Of a DNA stretch of 64,000 bases, positions 1 through 11,392 are shown piece after piece. A program made the translations under genes and the position numbers. Source of the stretch: Tubulanus polymorphus (taxonomy: Eukaryota > Nemertea > Palaeonemertea > Tubulaniformes > Tubulanidae); assembly GCF_964204645.1 (NCBI RefSeq), contig NC_134036.1, positions 10,650,704-10,714,703 on the forward strand, read 5' to 3'. Position 1 is the first letter of the stretch; every line of letters begins with the position of its first letter. The notes under the pieces are model-generated. The model was not told where the DNA came from, made no database searches, and was given only the letters and a program-made list of their open reading frames with translations.

Positions 1-478
1 CACTGTGACTACACAAATTCAATTATTTTCAGCCACTGTTATGCTTTTCGACAACACATATATTTAAAAAACTAACACTGAATGCTGAAATTATTCGGCG
101 ATATCTCGCGTATTAACCTTACGCGGAAATACCGTAATCTTCTCACGTAGGATGACTAATTGGGATATAGTCAAAACGTCGAATGAAACTTTCCGGACTC
201 TTTCCCCCAACCAGAACCAAACCAGGGATTTTATCGACAGTACATTCAAACATGGATACTATAGGCGATATGATGATGAAAAATCCCTGCAATTTGAAAA
301 TGTTTTCAAAACTAAGAATTCATTTAATCGATGAATTAAAATGACTCGGCGTTTCGAACTCCAGCTAGAGAGAACCGCGTCAGGTGTGTGAGTGTTGATG
401 TCCGAATTGGGATGGTTCGAGGCTTCGGACTAGCAACCGGCAGCAAACGTAATTTATATCGTTTCGATCTTAACTTAC
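1..478. other. No gene recognised; intron or downstream flank of the EGF-like gene
   Basis: No coding signal was found on either strand. The short plus-strand ORF near 152-334 has no recognisable motif. The stretch lies just 3' (minus strand) of the splice donor at 478, so it is probably intron of the secreted EGF-like gene. The text near 150-210 resembles the fragment at 1170-1235 (gatgaagtcaaaacgctgaat-like words), which suggests old repeat sequence. Confidence 0.4.
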
Positions 479-634
479 CTATTTGACATCCGGGTCCGTT
501 CCATCCGGCATCACACTCGGCGTCGACTGGACATTTTAGTTCAACCCCAGGTGTCTGCGTTACTGGTGCCTGACCGGGTTTACAGTGTTTCGCCCACTTG
601 CTGTTGTTACAACTACTACCGTAACAAGTTGTGG
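479..634 (-). CDS. Exon of a secreted cysteine-rich, EGF-like protein
   Basis: Read on the minus strand, an acceptor (ttttctag) is followed by 51 complete codons and a consensus donor (gtaagt). The translation carries cysteines at CYGSSC, at KHCKPG and at ELKCPVDAECDAGWNGPGCQ. The last block has the CxxxxxC...GWxGxxC look of the C-terminal half of an EGF module. The exon starts with two leftover bases and ends with one, so both flanking introns are phase 1, which is typical of extracellular modules. It is phase-compatible with the signal-peptide exon at 9106-9175, and joining them adds no stop. The intron would be about 8.5 kb and holds only repeats. Later exons should lie left of the window. 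The ligand and role are unknown. The splice structure and EGF-like cysteines are seen in the sequence; membership of one gene is inferred. Confidence 0.6.
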
Positions 635-1279
635 CTAGAAAAGAATAGATAAAACATATCGGAGAGACATTTTATCAACAAACCTTGAAAAACTGTTCGT
701 CTTCCAGTCTATAGTTCGGGGTTTTAGTGACTTTTGAATGAACTGCAAAAAGCAGACGTTAAATATTTTATCAGCTCACTTTCAAAACTGATCATCCACA
801 CTTTACATGTGTTCAGTGCTTCACCCGAGACTTTTTTAATTGAATAAGAACTACATTAGACATTTTATCTGCACACTTTAAAACACTGATCATCCGCCCT
901 TCACATGTGTTCAGTGCTACCCCGAGATAATTCGAATTGAAAAGTGAAATACAAGCACCATACATTAGACATGATCACCACACTTTCTACAATGGAACCT
1001 CGTTGATAGAAGTATTGAGGCTAAAAGTGATATTGACAAACGAGCTTCGTATTATGATATGAATATGTTAGCTGGGCGACATTCTTGTCATACCACACCA
1101 CTCCCTGTACAAATGTACGTTGTGTAAAGTATGTATTTCGTATTTTTGTTTTTGACTTTAGAATTCCTTGACGATTAGGATGAAGTCAAAACGCTGAATA
1201 AAATATTAGCTCATGGGAAGATTTTTGGACTCTTTTTTTTGTATTGTCGGATTATATCGTATATCGTTCGAGTGAAGTT
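635..1279. repeat. Intronic stretch with a ~100-bp diverged direct duplication
   Basis: No gene seen. The text at about 778-838 (tgatcatccacactttacat, then gtgttcagtgct) recurs at about 880-935 as tgatcatccgcccttcacat then gtgttcagtgct. A shorter third echo lies near 965-990. This is a local duplication with a period close to 100 bp and of unknown function. Confidence 0.5.
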
Positions 1280-1467
1280 CCTTCTTTGTAGGGATTTGAA
1301 CCTGATGGCATCGCGAGACTCTGCCACGTTCCTCCCTCGCACGGATTTGAACCTGATGGCATCGTGAGACTGTCACATTCCTCCCTCGCAGGGATTCAAA
1401 CCTGATAGCTTCGCGAGACTACCTCGTTACTCCCTCTCTCGGAGATTCGAACCTGCTGGTACCAGGA
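1280..1467. repeat. Four tandem ~50-bp units with a tRNA B-box-like core
   Basis: Units starting near 1290, 1342, 1390 and 1442 share gggatttgaacctgatggca, cgcgagact and the spacer ttcctccctcgc. The core is the reverse complement of a pol III B box (GGTTCAAATCC), as in the T-arm of a tRNA. No cloverleaf can be drawn, so this is a tandem array of a tRNA-derived (SINE-like) fragment and not a tRNA gene. Confidence 0.6.
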
Positions 1468-3371
1468 CTCGGTTGTTTCAGAGAAAAAAAAAATACTTTT
1501 TTCAGAAATTGAATGAACTGGGGATATTTCCGGTTGAACAAAAGAAGCTTTCAAATCGCATTTCAATTCCCGATCTATCTCTATAGCAACGTTTGCGTCA
1601 TAAATGACACCGGAAATAAATTATCAGCGTAAAAAACAGACGAACAAAAGCAAATGTTTCGATCATTTGCCAATTTTCCTTTTGTGTCGGGTTTCCGCCC
1701 GCGTTGATCAATAAAATGGGAAGTTTTCTGGATCTGGATGATATATGATGACCGTCCTATTTTCGAAAATCGTTAATTCTTAAATCTATTTATTCAATTT
1801 GTCTGCGATCCATTTTGTTTTTAGATATTTCTCTCAATCTTTTGAACGCACACCTCAATTTGGTCATAATACCACCAGTGAAACTATACTGTCCGAATAA
1901 ACCGTCGTTTTCTATATCAATTCCACACTGTACTGAAGGATTTCTAAAACGTCCTACTTTTTCGTGTTGAAAAGTGGAAAGATTTTAAGTCATTGTTAGA
2001 TTGTTAACAATATATTTCCTGCCTACGAATGGACTTTGATGATTTGAAAATAATTTTGAACGGCAGGCATGGAAAAATATCGTTCAAATCGGTTTAGTTC
2101 ACCTTGCTATAATGTCTGCATGCACTGGTTAATATGATATAGTTGTTAGGTTAAATAAATTGAGAATTCATACAGACTTGAAATCGAAAAGTCGTGTTTC
2201 TTGAACATAGTCCGATAGACGAACCGATCGGATCGAAAGATCATCAGGTAGGCAGGATTTTGTTCAACAATTAATGTATGGAATTCTTTTTGAAATATAG
2301 AAATGGAAGTTTCCGAATATGGATATCGGATATCAAAGAGGCAGCTTATGATTGTCAACACTCCAATGCTGACAAGGAAACAAGCTGTGACGTCATGTGC
2401 ACGGTGTCTTAAGGTCTTAATGTTTTCAAGTGACATATGGCCATATTGCCGGTACCAAATATCATGGAACTATAAGGGAATAGTCGCTGAGATGGAGTGG
2501 GCGTCGGCGTTCTGTGTTAATATCATGTAAAATGGCCCGACCAACAGTCGAAAGTACAGCTAAACATTGAACTCCTTCCGTGGCCCTGAGCGTGAGAACG
2601 CGTGGTAAACCAAAGTTTTTCCTAAAATGGAATGCGCCACGGAAAACTTATACATCAATAGATTAATGAATTTTCTTTACCGTCTCTCCGTTGAATTTCC
2701 ACTCGAATTTCATTCACGATAAATGATTAATACGAACTCACATCCAGTTTTATTTACCCACGGCAGGCCGGATTAGCCGCTAGGAATTTTTTCATACTTG
2801 GTTAATTTTCGGCATGATTGATCCGACCTGGTTACTTAAAAACACCATTGATAAAATACTATGTCCGTGTTGAGACGATTTTATAACGAGAATCCGACAA
2901 TAAAGACGAGAAAATATAAAAGTTACTTCAGGTATCATATTTAGCCTTATTTTAATTTCGTCTGTCTGCTATGACATTTTGGATCAATTCAGAAATCCGC
3001 CTTGAAAGCTGGTTTCGTAATGTTGTTTGTGAAGACGCGCGCACGCAATTAAGAATGAAAATGTCAGTTCTGAAAAGCACACGAAAGTACACTTGGGCGA
3101 TGTTGAATTCATAAAAATGGCATGAAAATGAGAAAAACCCGATAAATACCAATCACGACGCGCACTTCGAATAATGTATGAAATTGATTTAATTATTCGG
3201 TAAAATAAAGATTACACAAATTGAAGAAACCTTTTCATTCTAAATGAATTCAGCGATTCAGTAAAAATCATGATAAGCTACTAATAACGTGATAAAACTA
3301 CGCAATAAATCGCGAGAGACGAATAAAATATGAGTCCCACAATCACAAGTTCGAAAAAGATTTAAAACATC
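1468..3371. other. No gene recognised
   Basis: The ORFs here (for example near 2146-2530 and 2952-3152) overlap on opposite strands, have no motifs and lack splice context. I treat them as chance ORFs. The stretch lies within the presumed 8.5-kb intron of the minus-strand EGF-like gene. Confidence 0.4.
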
Positions 3372-3860
3372 AAAACTATAAGGAATTTATTAAAAACTCG
3401 AATTTTCGGTTTTATCCTAAAAACCATTCTCAAGAGTGACTAAAACTATGACATTTCACAGTATATATACCAGTAAGAACGACGCACACTATTGCACATG
3501 AAAACTAGGTAATATTAACCAGAGAGGAAATGTATAGGCACAAAAGTTTATTATGAGGGGAGAAACCAAGGTTACCATTGACACAGGAATTTGAATGGGA
3601 ATTTATTAAAGCCGACTCAACTATGTGACGTCGGGTAATACTGTGAGAGGGAAAAATTATTCGAGAAATATAGCTGCCAACTGTGTGTACCGTAGTAGGC
3701 TATCGATAATTTGTTAATATTACCTAGTTTTCATGTGCAATAGTGTGCGTCGTTCTTACTGGTATATATATTGTGAAATGTCATAATTTTAGTCACTCTT
3801 GAGAATGGTTTTTAGGATAAAACCGAAAATTCGAGTTTTTAATAAATTCCTCATAGTTTT
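3372..3860. mobile_element. Foldback/MITE-like element with ~146-bp inverted arms
   Basis: The arms at about 3372-3517 and 3715-3860 are near-perfect inverted copies. The left arm carries aaactcgaattttcggtttt and gtaagaacgacgcacactat, and the right arm has their complements. The loop of about 197 bp has no ORF. This is the shape of a non-autonomous foldback DNA element. No target duplication could be assigned with confidence. Confidence 0.75.
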
Positions 3861-4837
3861 ACATAGTTTATCATGATTTTATACAAAGCCTAAACCGATA
3901 AAATTCAGTGGCTTGTTATTGTCAGCTTGCTTGTATACCAAGCTTCGCTAACATAAACGATGATGTTGCCCTTTTAACTGAAATCTTGACGTATCAAATC
4001 ATAAATAAATAAAACTGCAAAAATTGCTTCAATCGTTTTTACGCATGAGGAATCGATCTTGATTTGAAAGGCACTTGTTGACGTGTGGGGAAAAATTGAA
4101 AATTTTCACAGAAATCCTTTAAAACGATTCCAGTTATTTTGGACTTAATTTTGCAATACAAACGAAAACATACCAGCGGCAGCAAATCATAAGCTCTTTA
4201 ATGGGTCTTCTTAGGGGATTTTTACCGGGGAATTTCGACCATTACCGTGTAGACGAGCCGGTAACAAAAACCTTTGGAAACAACAAATTATTCGCTTGTA
4301 TGAATTTACGCCACTTTTGATAGGATTGCCTAATCAAATATTTCAATCATGAAGATGGCGAGTTGACTGAGCCCGAGGCGCAAGTCGATAGTAGTTATAT
4401 AGAAACAACAAACATAATGCATTTTCCTTAAAAGTGTTTCATCTATAGAGATTTAATACAACTTGTCAACAGTTCAATTTCTATAATGCGATGACCTATG
4501 TATGGAAATATGTTTTCTGTTTGTTTTACGCGTGATCCAGGGGGATAATACCTTCGCCCAAACGTTCTACACACACATGATACCATTTAATGAATCCGAA
4601 ATATATCCAGGCCTAGAGTTCATGCTGAAGGATGAAGACTAAGAATATCTTAGCAATATAATTTTTAGAAAGAGATTTTTGTCCACTGAAGTTTAGAATA
4701 GCACGCCGGACTCTTTGTTAGGATCGACCACAGTTCTATAGTGAATTGATTACAAGTAGTTAATTTAGCAAAACAAAGTAAATTGTTCATTACAATGCAT
4801 TGCTAAGGGTTAGTTGTAAAAAACCCCAGAATGTTGG
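3861..4837. other. No gene recognised
   Basis: AT-rich DNA with no ORF carrying a recognisable motif and no clear repeat. Confidence 0.4.
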
Positions 4838-4942
4838 AAAAATGGCCAAGGAAAAATGGCCAGGAAAGAATGGCCAAGGAAAAAATGGCCAAGGTAATTT
4901 GTCTAGGAAAAAAATGGCCACGGAAAAAAGGCCAAGGAAAAT
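4838..4942. repeat. Short tandem repeat of an atggccaaggaaaaa-type unit
   Basis: About seven imperfect copies of a 14-17-bp unit (atggccaaggaaaaa and variants), with one degenerate unit (ggtaatttgtctaggaaaaa) near the middle. This is a minisatellite. The unit is not a constant multiple of three, so a coding repeat is unlikely. Confidence 0.8.
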
Positions 4943-6845
4943 TTATGAGAACTACTGCCAATGTTAATAAAACATAAAGCTTTCAATATAATGACATCAC
5001 ATATTTTTCATGGGGCTTAAAACAATTAAAATCGGTATTAATGAGTTCAGAAATGTGATGAACTTACATTTCATTTCATTGCATATAATGAATATATCAA
5101 GAACTATCATGCAAGTGGTCAATGAATAAACTTACTAGTGATTAACTTAAACTTAATAAAATAACTAAGTCAATAATTCAAAACATCTAAGTAAGCGAGT
5201 AAAAATCCCCAATTCTTCAAATTAGGTAATCCCCTCCCTTTGAAGGGATTATAAGTAGATACAATCTTAAGGTCAATTAATTCGTATTATTGATACGTAT
5301 ATCCAATTTATTCATATTTTACTGTCGAACACCGTAAGGATATCAATATGCCCATACAAACTATGCTATTTAAATTAAAACATACTACAAATTAACCTTT
5401 CATTGATACTAAATTAGTGCATATACATGTAGTTATTGCACAGCTTAGTAAAGGGGTTCATCGCGCATTTCAAATATATTACACTAGCTTGAATCTAAAA
5501 TATTTAATATCAAAAGTACGTTATTTCTAATAATTCATGACATCGCACAGCTGAAATTCAATAATATTCCAGTTCGAATCTTAAGATATTACAAATAAAA
5601 GTTTATTACTCTTATTAATTCTTACAATTTATTTTATCCGTAAGAATTTATCGCAACGAAAGATTTCATTTAAAAGTTCAAACATATTTCAGTCTCATTG
5701 CAAATTCGAGAAACATCGTGCTTTGACATGTTCTTGACAATCACCAAGTATGAATATTTGGGGGATTTTTACCCAGGGTATGTTTACCCAGGGTTTAGAT
5801 TTTTTAGATTTCTACATAGGAAATCTTTACCAGGTGATCTTTTTTATACGGATGAAGGTATTTTGAAGGAGATATTCTGGGGGATTTTTAATTGTCATAT
5901 CTAGCTACAGTAGATACTTTGATTATTCGCTACGTTACTTATTACATATCACACAAATCCGCGTAACGCTAGAATCAATACTGTTAGCAAAAATCACTAA
6001 GAATCGCAATTTGCTCATTTTGTAATATTTTTGAAATCGTCCAATTTAATTGCAGAGATTCCCCGATATATCACGAGTAATGAAACAGATATCACGTTTA
6101 AACGTAGATTTTTCTTTAATTTTGAAATCCATAGAGCAAACATTTGAACCTAATGTTATTGAACATAAAGCTCCCAACCCTCCCTGCATTTATACATCGA
6201 GAAATCCAACTCGACTATAATAGGCTTTTTATCATGGTGTAATATAGCTTGTGCAACAGGACGTCACTGATTCATTACGTTAATTGTGAGGTGTTTATAC
6301 ATAATAGTTTCGTGAATAATTCATATGGTGGGATCATAATCGGAAAAGATCTGCCTTAAAGAATTTATCGCCGTAGGGAGTTTGAGCTTCTCGATAAAAT
6401 TCCCCAAAAATAATTCAAAATCGCCCTATCCAATATCTAAAGGCCATTCAAAGCAATATATTTTGTCAATTCTTTTTGAATTTATCCATAATCAATAACA
6501 TATTCTTAATAGTAATGATTTTATTATTAGGAATCTGATCTAATATATTTCTAGTTGTAAAACGTAGCTGTCCGATTTACGAGCAATTATCACATTAATG
6601 AGATGATCGCTCGTAGGTCGGATGGATGGACATATTAGTGTGTACCGGTTTACAGTGTCTTAAATCAAAGATTCCATTTGATATCCGTCGTATTTCTATG
6701 AAAGAGTACAAACAGAAATATAAACCCTATACAGGGTACAAATCAGAAGTTAAAACTAGGACAATGGCTAATTTGCAAACAAAAAGGGAAAAATTTCTCT
6801 CAACAATCATGACCCACATAAGCCGCGATCATACGAAGACGATTT
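4943..6845. other. No gene recognised
   Basis: AT-rich intronic or intergenic DNA. Short ORFs (near 5698 and 6626) have no domain and no conserved splice context. Confidence 0.4.
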
Positions 6846-7440
6846 GGCCCGGGCCAAATTAGCACCGATCAGGCTCGGGCCAAATTTGGTAATTAGAGAG
6901 TGCGTTCACACGCAAACCATTCACTCGATACTAAACAATGCTCAAACAAAGCGAAGTGGATCATTTACGGTGCTAGTTGCAATTCAAACGCAGTCATTTG
7001 TCTGGTGCTCGGGCCTGGTCCGACGTTTTTGGTCGGGCCAAATTTGGCCCGGGCCAAACAGGCTCGGGCCCATTGGCACCCGTGTGAACAGTTGGTCCGG
7101 CCCAAATATGGCCCTGGCCTAAAAAAATACACGTGTGATCGCTAGAGACGATTTGTCGGGGCTAAATTGGCTCGAATCAGGTCCGACTTAAATTTTACGC
7201 ATGGCTTACCAAAGAGCGCGCAGATTTTCATGTTCAAATTCATTTCACATTCAAATTCAAACCCATTCATTCGTTACTAAACAATGCTTAAACCATGGAA
7301 TCTAAAACGAGTCCATACTTAAACCAAGCGAAGTGACTGACTTCCAGAACCAGTTTAAATCAACACGCTTAATTTGACTCAGGTCTGGTCCGTCGTTTTT
7401 GGTCGGGCGATTAGGCACGGGTCCATTTTGCACCCATTAC
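6846..7440. repeat. Two diverged ~290-bp copies of a GGGCCAAATT-rich repeat
   Basis: The first copy (about 6846-7140) contains many words built from ggcccgggccaaattt, cgttcacacgcaaaccattc and gacgtttttggtcgggc. The second (about 7150-7440) keeps the same order in decayed form: cattcattcgttactaaaca, caagcgaagtgactgact and gtcgtttttggtcgggcgat. The nested inverted ggccc/gggcc words would form strong hairpins. The ORFs that appear in three frames here are by-products of the GC-rich repeats. Confidence 0.6.
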
Positions 7441-8002
7441 TGTTTTTTTTTCGCCAGATCCCTCCGTCCCTACACCTTTTAACTTGATTTTTATCATCCA
7501 CGTATTTAAATTTCGATTCTTTCAGCTTGTGTTAATTTTATACTCATGCAAAGCAGACTGATTACAATTTGCAGCAGTGCGCTATATAATGAAATAAGTA
7601 ATATTGATTGTTAATATCAATATCAAGTGTGAATTTGCAGTTGAAAAATAATTGATTTGATTAACAGTATAATTTGATCTAGACCTCCCAGCGTCAATCA
7701 ATGAAGAAAAAATTTAACTAGTCAAAGACTCAAGATCAAGTAAAGAAAAAGGAAGATGCATTCCAACAACTGATTGCGATGTGAAGACTATATAAGCCTT
7801 ATTATTAGAAAATGCACTACAGCTATTCAACTTTCTATAAATCATTCGTCGCAGACCCTCAAATACCGTGTACATTATCACTCAAATTGCCTAAATATGT
7901 CTGGTGTCGTCGCTATAGTATACTATTTATTAAAACAATTATTACACCAATATAATTAATATATACACCTATCATTCTAAAAGCTCAGGTTTTAGCGTTT
8001 AG
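7441..8002. other. No gene recognised
   Basis: No coding or structural signal found beyond AT-rich sequence. Confidence 0.4.
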
Positions 8003-8265
8003 TCGTTTGGAAGAACATTCATCCCAAAGTCTATATTTCGAATAACAGTCCAGTTTCCTTCGTTCGACATTCGGAGGAACATTCCTCCCGAAGTCGATAC
8101 TTTGAATATCAGACCTGAAGGTCAAATTCTCTTCGTTTGACCTTGGGAGGAATATTCCTCCCAAAGTCAATTCTTTGAATATCGGACCCCATGGTCAAGT
8201 TTCCATCGATTGACATTGGGAGGAATATTCCTCCCGCAGTCAATTTTCACAATAGCGGTCCTCTT
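8003..8265. repeat. Minisatellite: four ~66-bp units with a ggaggaatattcctcc palindrome
   Basis: Four head-to-tail units carry gaggaatattcctcccaaag or a variant, then tcaattctttgaatatcgga, then ggtcaagtttccatcgattg. Each unit holds the short palindrome GGAGGAATATTCCTCC. The units diverge by about 10-25%, so the array is old. Confidence 0.8.
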
Positions 8266-9105
8266 AATTGGTGACACTCAAAGAACGCGCGGCTCAGATT
8301 TCTATTGTGCGCCTATCGCGAGCTGCGCGTGAATCACTTACGTAATCTTTTCTGTAAATGTGAAGACCTCGGGGGCATTATGTTCTCTAAAGCCCAATAT
8401 TATCCCAAATTCCGGACTGTTAATAGGTTGATTTTACAGCAGAGTCGACATGTTTCAACAATTTTTAACTGTTCATTTATGAATATTTGAGGACTTATGA
8501 ACTAAAAATTAGTTAAATTTTTGATACATTTTGAGAAAGTCACAAAACATTTGAGACTGCGTTCCAAGTGGAAGAGGAAAACAATATTCACCAGCGGAAG
8601 ATAGACAGTTACGCAATATTAAGAATGGGCATTTTGGACTTGACAATTTTGAACCCGTGAGACAGTGACATAAAACAACTTTAGCATAAACTGCGATTCG
8701 GGACAGTAACTAAATCAGAAGCTTCTATATATAAGTTTTTCAAATTTCAGGGCAGTACATATTAAACCAGGCCGGCCGGTGACTGTTGAAATCAAGTTCA
8801 TCAACTGAATGTGGCTTTCAATTGTTTTATGATAGGATGCATCTTTTAATGTAAAGCAATTCAGGCCTTAGCTTAATACTAAGTATAAACAAAATAAAAA
8901 ATCAAAATCATCAATCAGTGTTGCAAACTAAACACAGATAATCGGGCGATTGCTAACGTAAGGGCATAAAATGAGTTCAATTGATGACACTTAAAACCAT
9001 CTTTTACTTAAAAATAGTTTTGATGGGTTCATCTAACGAAACCCATAAAAAAATCAAAGAAACAAAATGAACAACACAAGTTTTATGTATTATAACTGAA
9101 CGTAC
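8266..9105. other. No gene recognised; intron of the EGF-like gene
   Basis: The stretch lies between the minisatellite and the donor of the signal-peptide exon. No coding signal. Confidence 0.4.
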
Positions 9106-9175
9106 CTTTTACGCGGGTTGAACCAAAAAATACGACTAGAAACGAAGCTAGAAATAGTAAGACTTTGGTGGCCAT
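9106..9175 (-). CDS. Signal-peptide exon of the secreted EGF-like gene
   Basis: On the minus strand an ATG opens 23 codons, MATKVLLFLASFLVVFFGST then RVK, and the exon closes with a gtacgt donor in phase 1. A short basic start, a run of about 15 hydrophobic residues and small residues before a likely cleavage site (FFGST) make a classical secretion signal. The cysteine-rich exon at 479-634 lies downstream on the same strand and accepts a phase-1 intron, so the two probably belong to one secreted protein. No TATA box is obvious. An unrelated upstream gene cannot be excluded. Confidence 0.6.
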
Positions 9176-9664
9176 CGGATTCGAATACGAGTTCACTTCC
9201 TAAGTCGGTAAATGTTAGATCCAGTCAAATCGTAGACAATTGTCTTCCTACGGTCTATACGGTTTTAGAACGATGAACTTGGAGAGTTTATTGTCCAATT
9301 CGCAATAAATAAGTCTTCTGCATAAATAAGAATAAGAAGTAAGTTGCTAAATGTGTTCCGCAATGTTCCGGAATGTCTACTTACAAGTACCCCGTGGGGT
9401 ATGTGTGGGGTAGGTTTCCCGTCGCACCCGTGCGCGAGAGCCTGTCGATTCGTGTTTAAAAACAAACCAATTAACGCGTAAAAAAGGTAAAAACAAACAG
9501 AAATGCCGATTTCGTTCGGTTCAATTTGATTCAATTTGATTACGTCGTTCTCTACCACTGCTGGACGCGCACTATCGTCCTAAAATGGTAACTTTCATAG
9601 AAAAAGCAAACAAACGAAAACGGAATAAACTTCCTCTTTCATAACTTGTGTTGCGAATATGTGT
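9176..9664. other. No gene recognised; presumed 5' flank of the secreted gene
   Basis: Upstream of the signal-peptide ATG on the minus strand. I see no clear promoter element. Confidence 0.35.
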
Positions 9665-9713
9665 ATAGATTTACTGAACTAGATATTTTAAATATCTAGT
9701 TCAGTAAATCTAT
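9665..9713. repeat. Perfect 24-bp-arm palindrome
   Basis: The arms atagatttactgaactaga-tattt and their complement are separated by a single base, giving a nearly loop-free hairpin of about 49 bp. No T-run follows, so it is not a bacterial-type terminator. A cruciform or a tiny foldback relic are possible. Confidence 0.8.
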
Positions 9714-10365
9714 TCGATTCTAGTTTTTTGCTTCCTGCATTAGAGCGCATAATATTATCTTCGGCAGTTAGGGATGTTTTCAGTTTCACCAGGCGCCATT
9801 ATGGGGGCATGTACCTCAGCGTGCCGCAGCATCGTTGAACAGATTTAAACATATTATTTCTGTTGCACTTAAACCACAAGCGCGATTTACTTATTTTCTT
9901 TTATCACTACTTATTTTAATTGTAGTTCATCCCCTTTTGCCACACCGATTAGATTTACATATCGTTAATAAAGGTGACGATTTCTATTTTCTGATTGTGT
10001 TCATATTATTTTCCGCAAAATTCTGACACGGCTATAGTTTAAAAGAAATACGTCTTTTTTCAGGAAACGTTTGAGAAAAATAGGTAATTTCATGGCACTG
10101 TGAATGTTTCAGATACAATTTAGAACTTTTTTTCCGAAGAAGAGAGTTTTACCAGAAGATCTATCAATGATGCAATCGTAAAAATTTTTTCATAGAAACG
10201 CGCGCGGCCACCGGTTGTGTTTAGCGCAAGGCGCGCGCGCGAATGGTCGATTTTCTGTTTCACCTTGGCAGTGGCGATCATCTCGTAGAGATCGTACTGC
10301 GGGAATAAGTGAAGAACCAAATAGCGACAATCGCCTTCGAAAAATTAGGCAAAAAATTGAGAAAA
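9714..10365. other. No gene recognised
   Basis: Short ORFs at 9835 and 10120-10320 lack motifs. The gcgcgcgcgcg run near 10231-10241 is simple-sequence DNA. Confidence 0.4.
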
Positions 10366-11174
10366 CTATGGAAGCCCTGAAACGACATTACGAATTACGT
10401 TTTACGAAATACGTTTTCCAAACGATTTCCATTTTCTTATTAGCTATTGCTTCAAAATTTTTTCGGAAAAACACGGGCTTTGCAATGAAGTCGAATCATG
10501 ACTGAAGATTGCAGAAAGAATCTGACTGAATTTATTTTGCATTTCGAAATATAAACATGTATATATCCGTGATATTGAGGGAGTTTCGTACGCATTTCTT
10601 ATTACAAGTAATAATGAGACCAAGGAAGTCAAAAAGTGACTTATGATAATTTCAAATGATTAAACGTATAGAGATTCAGCCTGCATACACCCTGATTCCT
10701 TTTATTAATAAATTACAAACACTGCACTGTCCTGTTTGGCAAGGGCACAATGATTTAGACGATACAAAACTGGACATTATTCGGGGTTCATGGAGATAAA
10801 AAGGAATTGGACTCCATATCGGTGCGGATACAATTGTTCAATTGTAACAAATGATCAGAACAAGTCTTAGCTTTTAATAATGAAAATATATATTTATATT
10901 TGAAAGCAAAGCGTTTGTTTGGGCTGCAATCTCATCGATCATCGTTATTAGTTGAAGCATTCGGCAAAAAATACAACCGATCACACTACTTAAGTGCTGC
11001 CTTCTGCCTGCTACCCAAAGTTTAATATTCACGACACGGAGAGTGCACCACAACCTTGACCTCTTGTTCGAAGTGTTGTGGTAAATCGTTGCCCAAAATG
11101 CAAGTCGTAAAACGTAACTCGTAAGACGTAATTCGTAAAACGTAATTCGTAATGTCGTTTCAGGGCTTCCATAG
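10366..11174. mobile_element. ~809-bp MITE with CTATGGAAGCCCTGAAACG termini
   Basis: The left end reads ctatggaagccctgaaacga followed by cattacgaattacgttttac. The right end is the inverse, ending in cagggcttccatag, so the terminal inverted repeats are about 43 bp. The right end adds extra tandem cgtaaaacgtaattcgtaa words. Internal DNA has no transposase ORF, so this is non-autonomous. The flanks are gagaaaa on the left and aaaact on the right. A short AAAA duplication is possible but not decisive. Confidence 0.75.
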
Positions 11175-11392
11175 AAAACTAATATATTTTCATTTCATTA
11201 TTTATTCATCACCGAAGTCAAACATACCTTAATGCTGAACACAGCGACGTACCAAACAGTAAAATGCGTTAATTAAGTTTATGAGAAAAGATATTGAAAG
11301 GAGCTATGTTTGTGATTTAAGGTAAGTAACCTCATTCAAAAAACATAATTCTAAAGGTGAAAACAGAAAGAAAAAAGGCTTTTCCTACCTTT
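11175..11392. other. No gene recognised
   Basis: Spacer between the MITE and the 3' end of the piggyBac-like pseudogene. Confidence 0.4.

Noticed and set aside
1280-1467. Regular repeats with spacers, CRISPR-like at first sight
   Set aside because: Units are diverged, spacers are similar to each other, and the genome is eukaryotic. It is a tRNA-derived tandem repeat.
2146-2530. Opposite-strand ORF pair as genes
   Set aside because: No motif, no splice sites, and the frames overlap; chance ORFs in intronic DNA.
6844-7145. Overlapping ORFs with GPG/WPGPN repeats as a proline-rich protein
   Set aside because: They arise in several frames from the ggcccgggcc repeat and have no splice or start context.
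8003-8265. Palindrome-containing repeats as a CRISPR array
   Set aside because: The whole unit repeats, not only the palindrome; it is a minisatellite.
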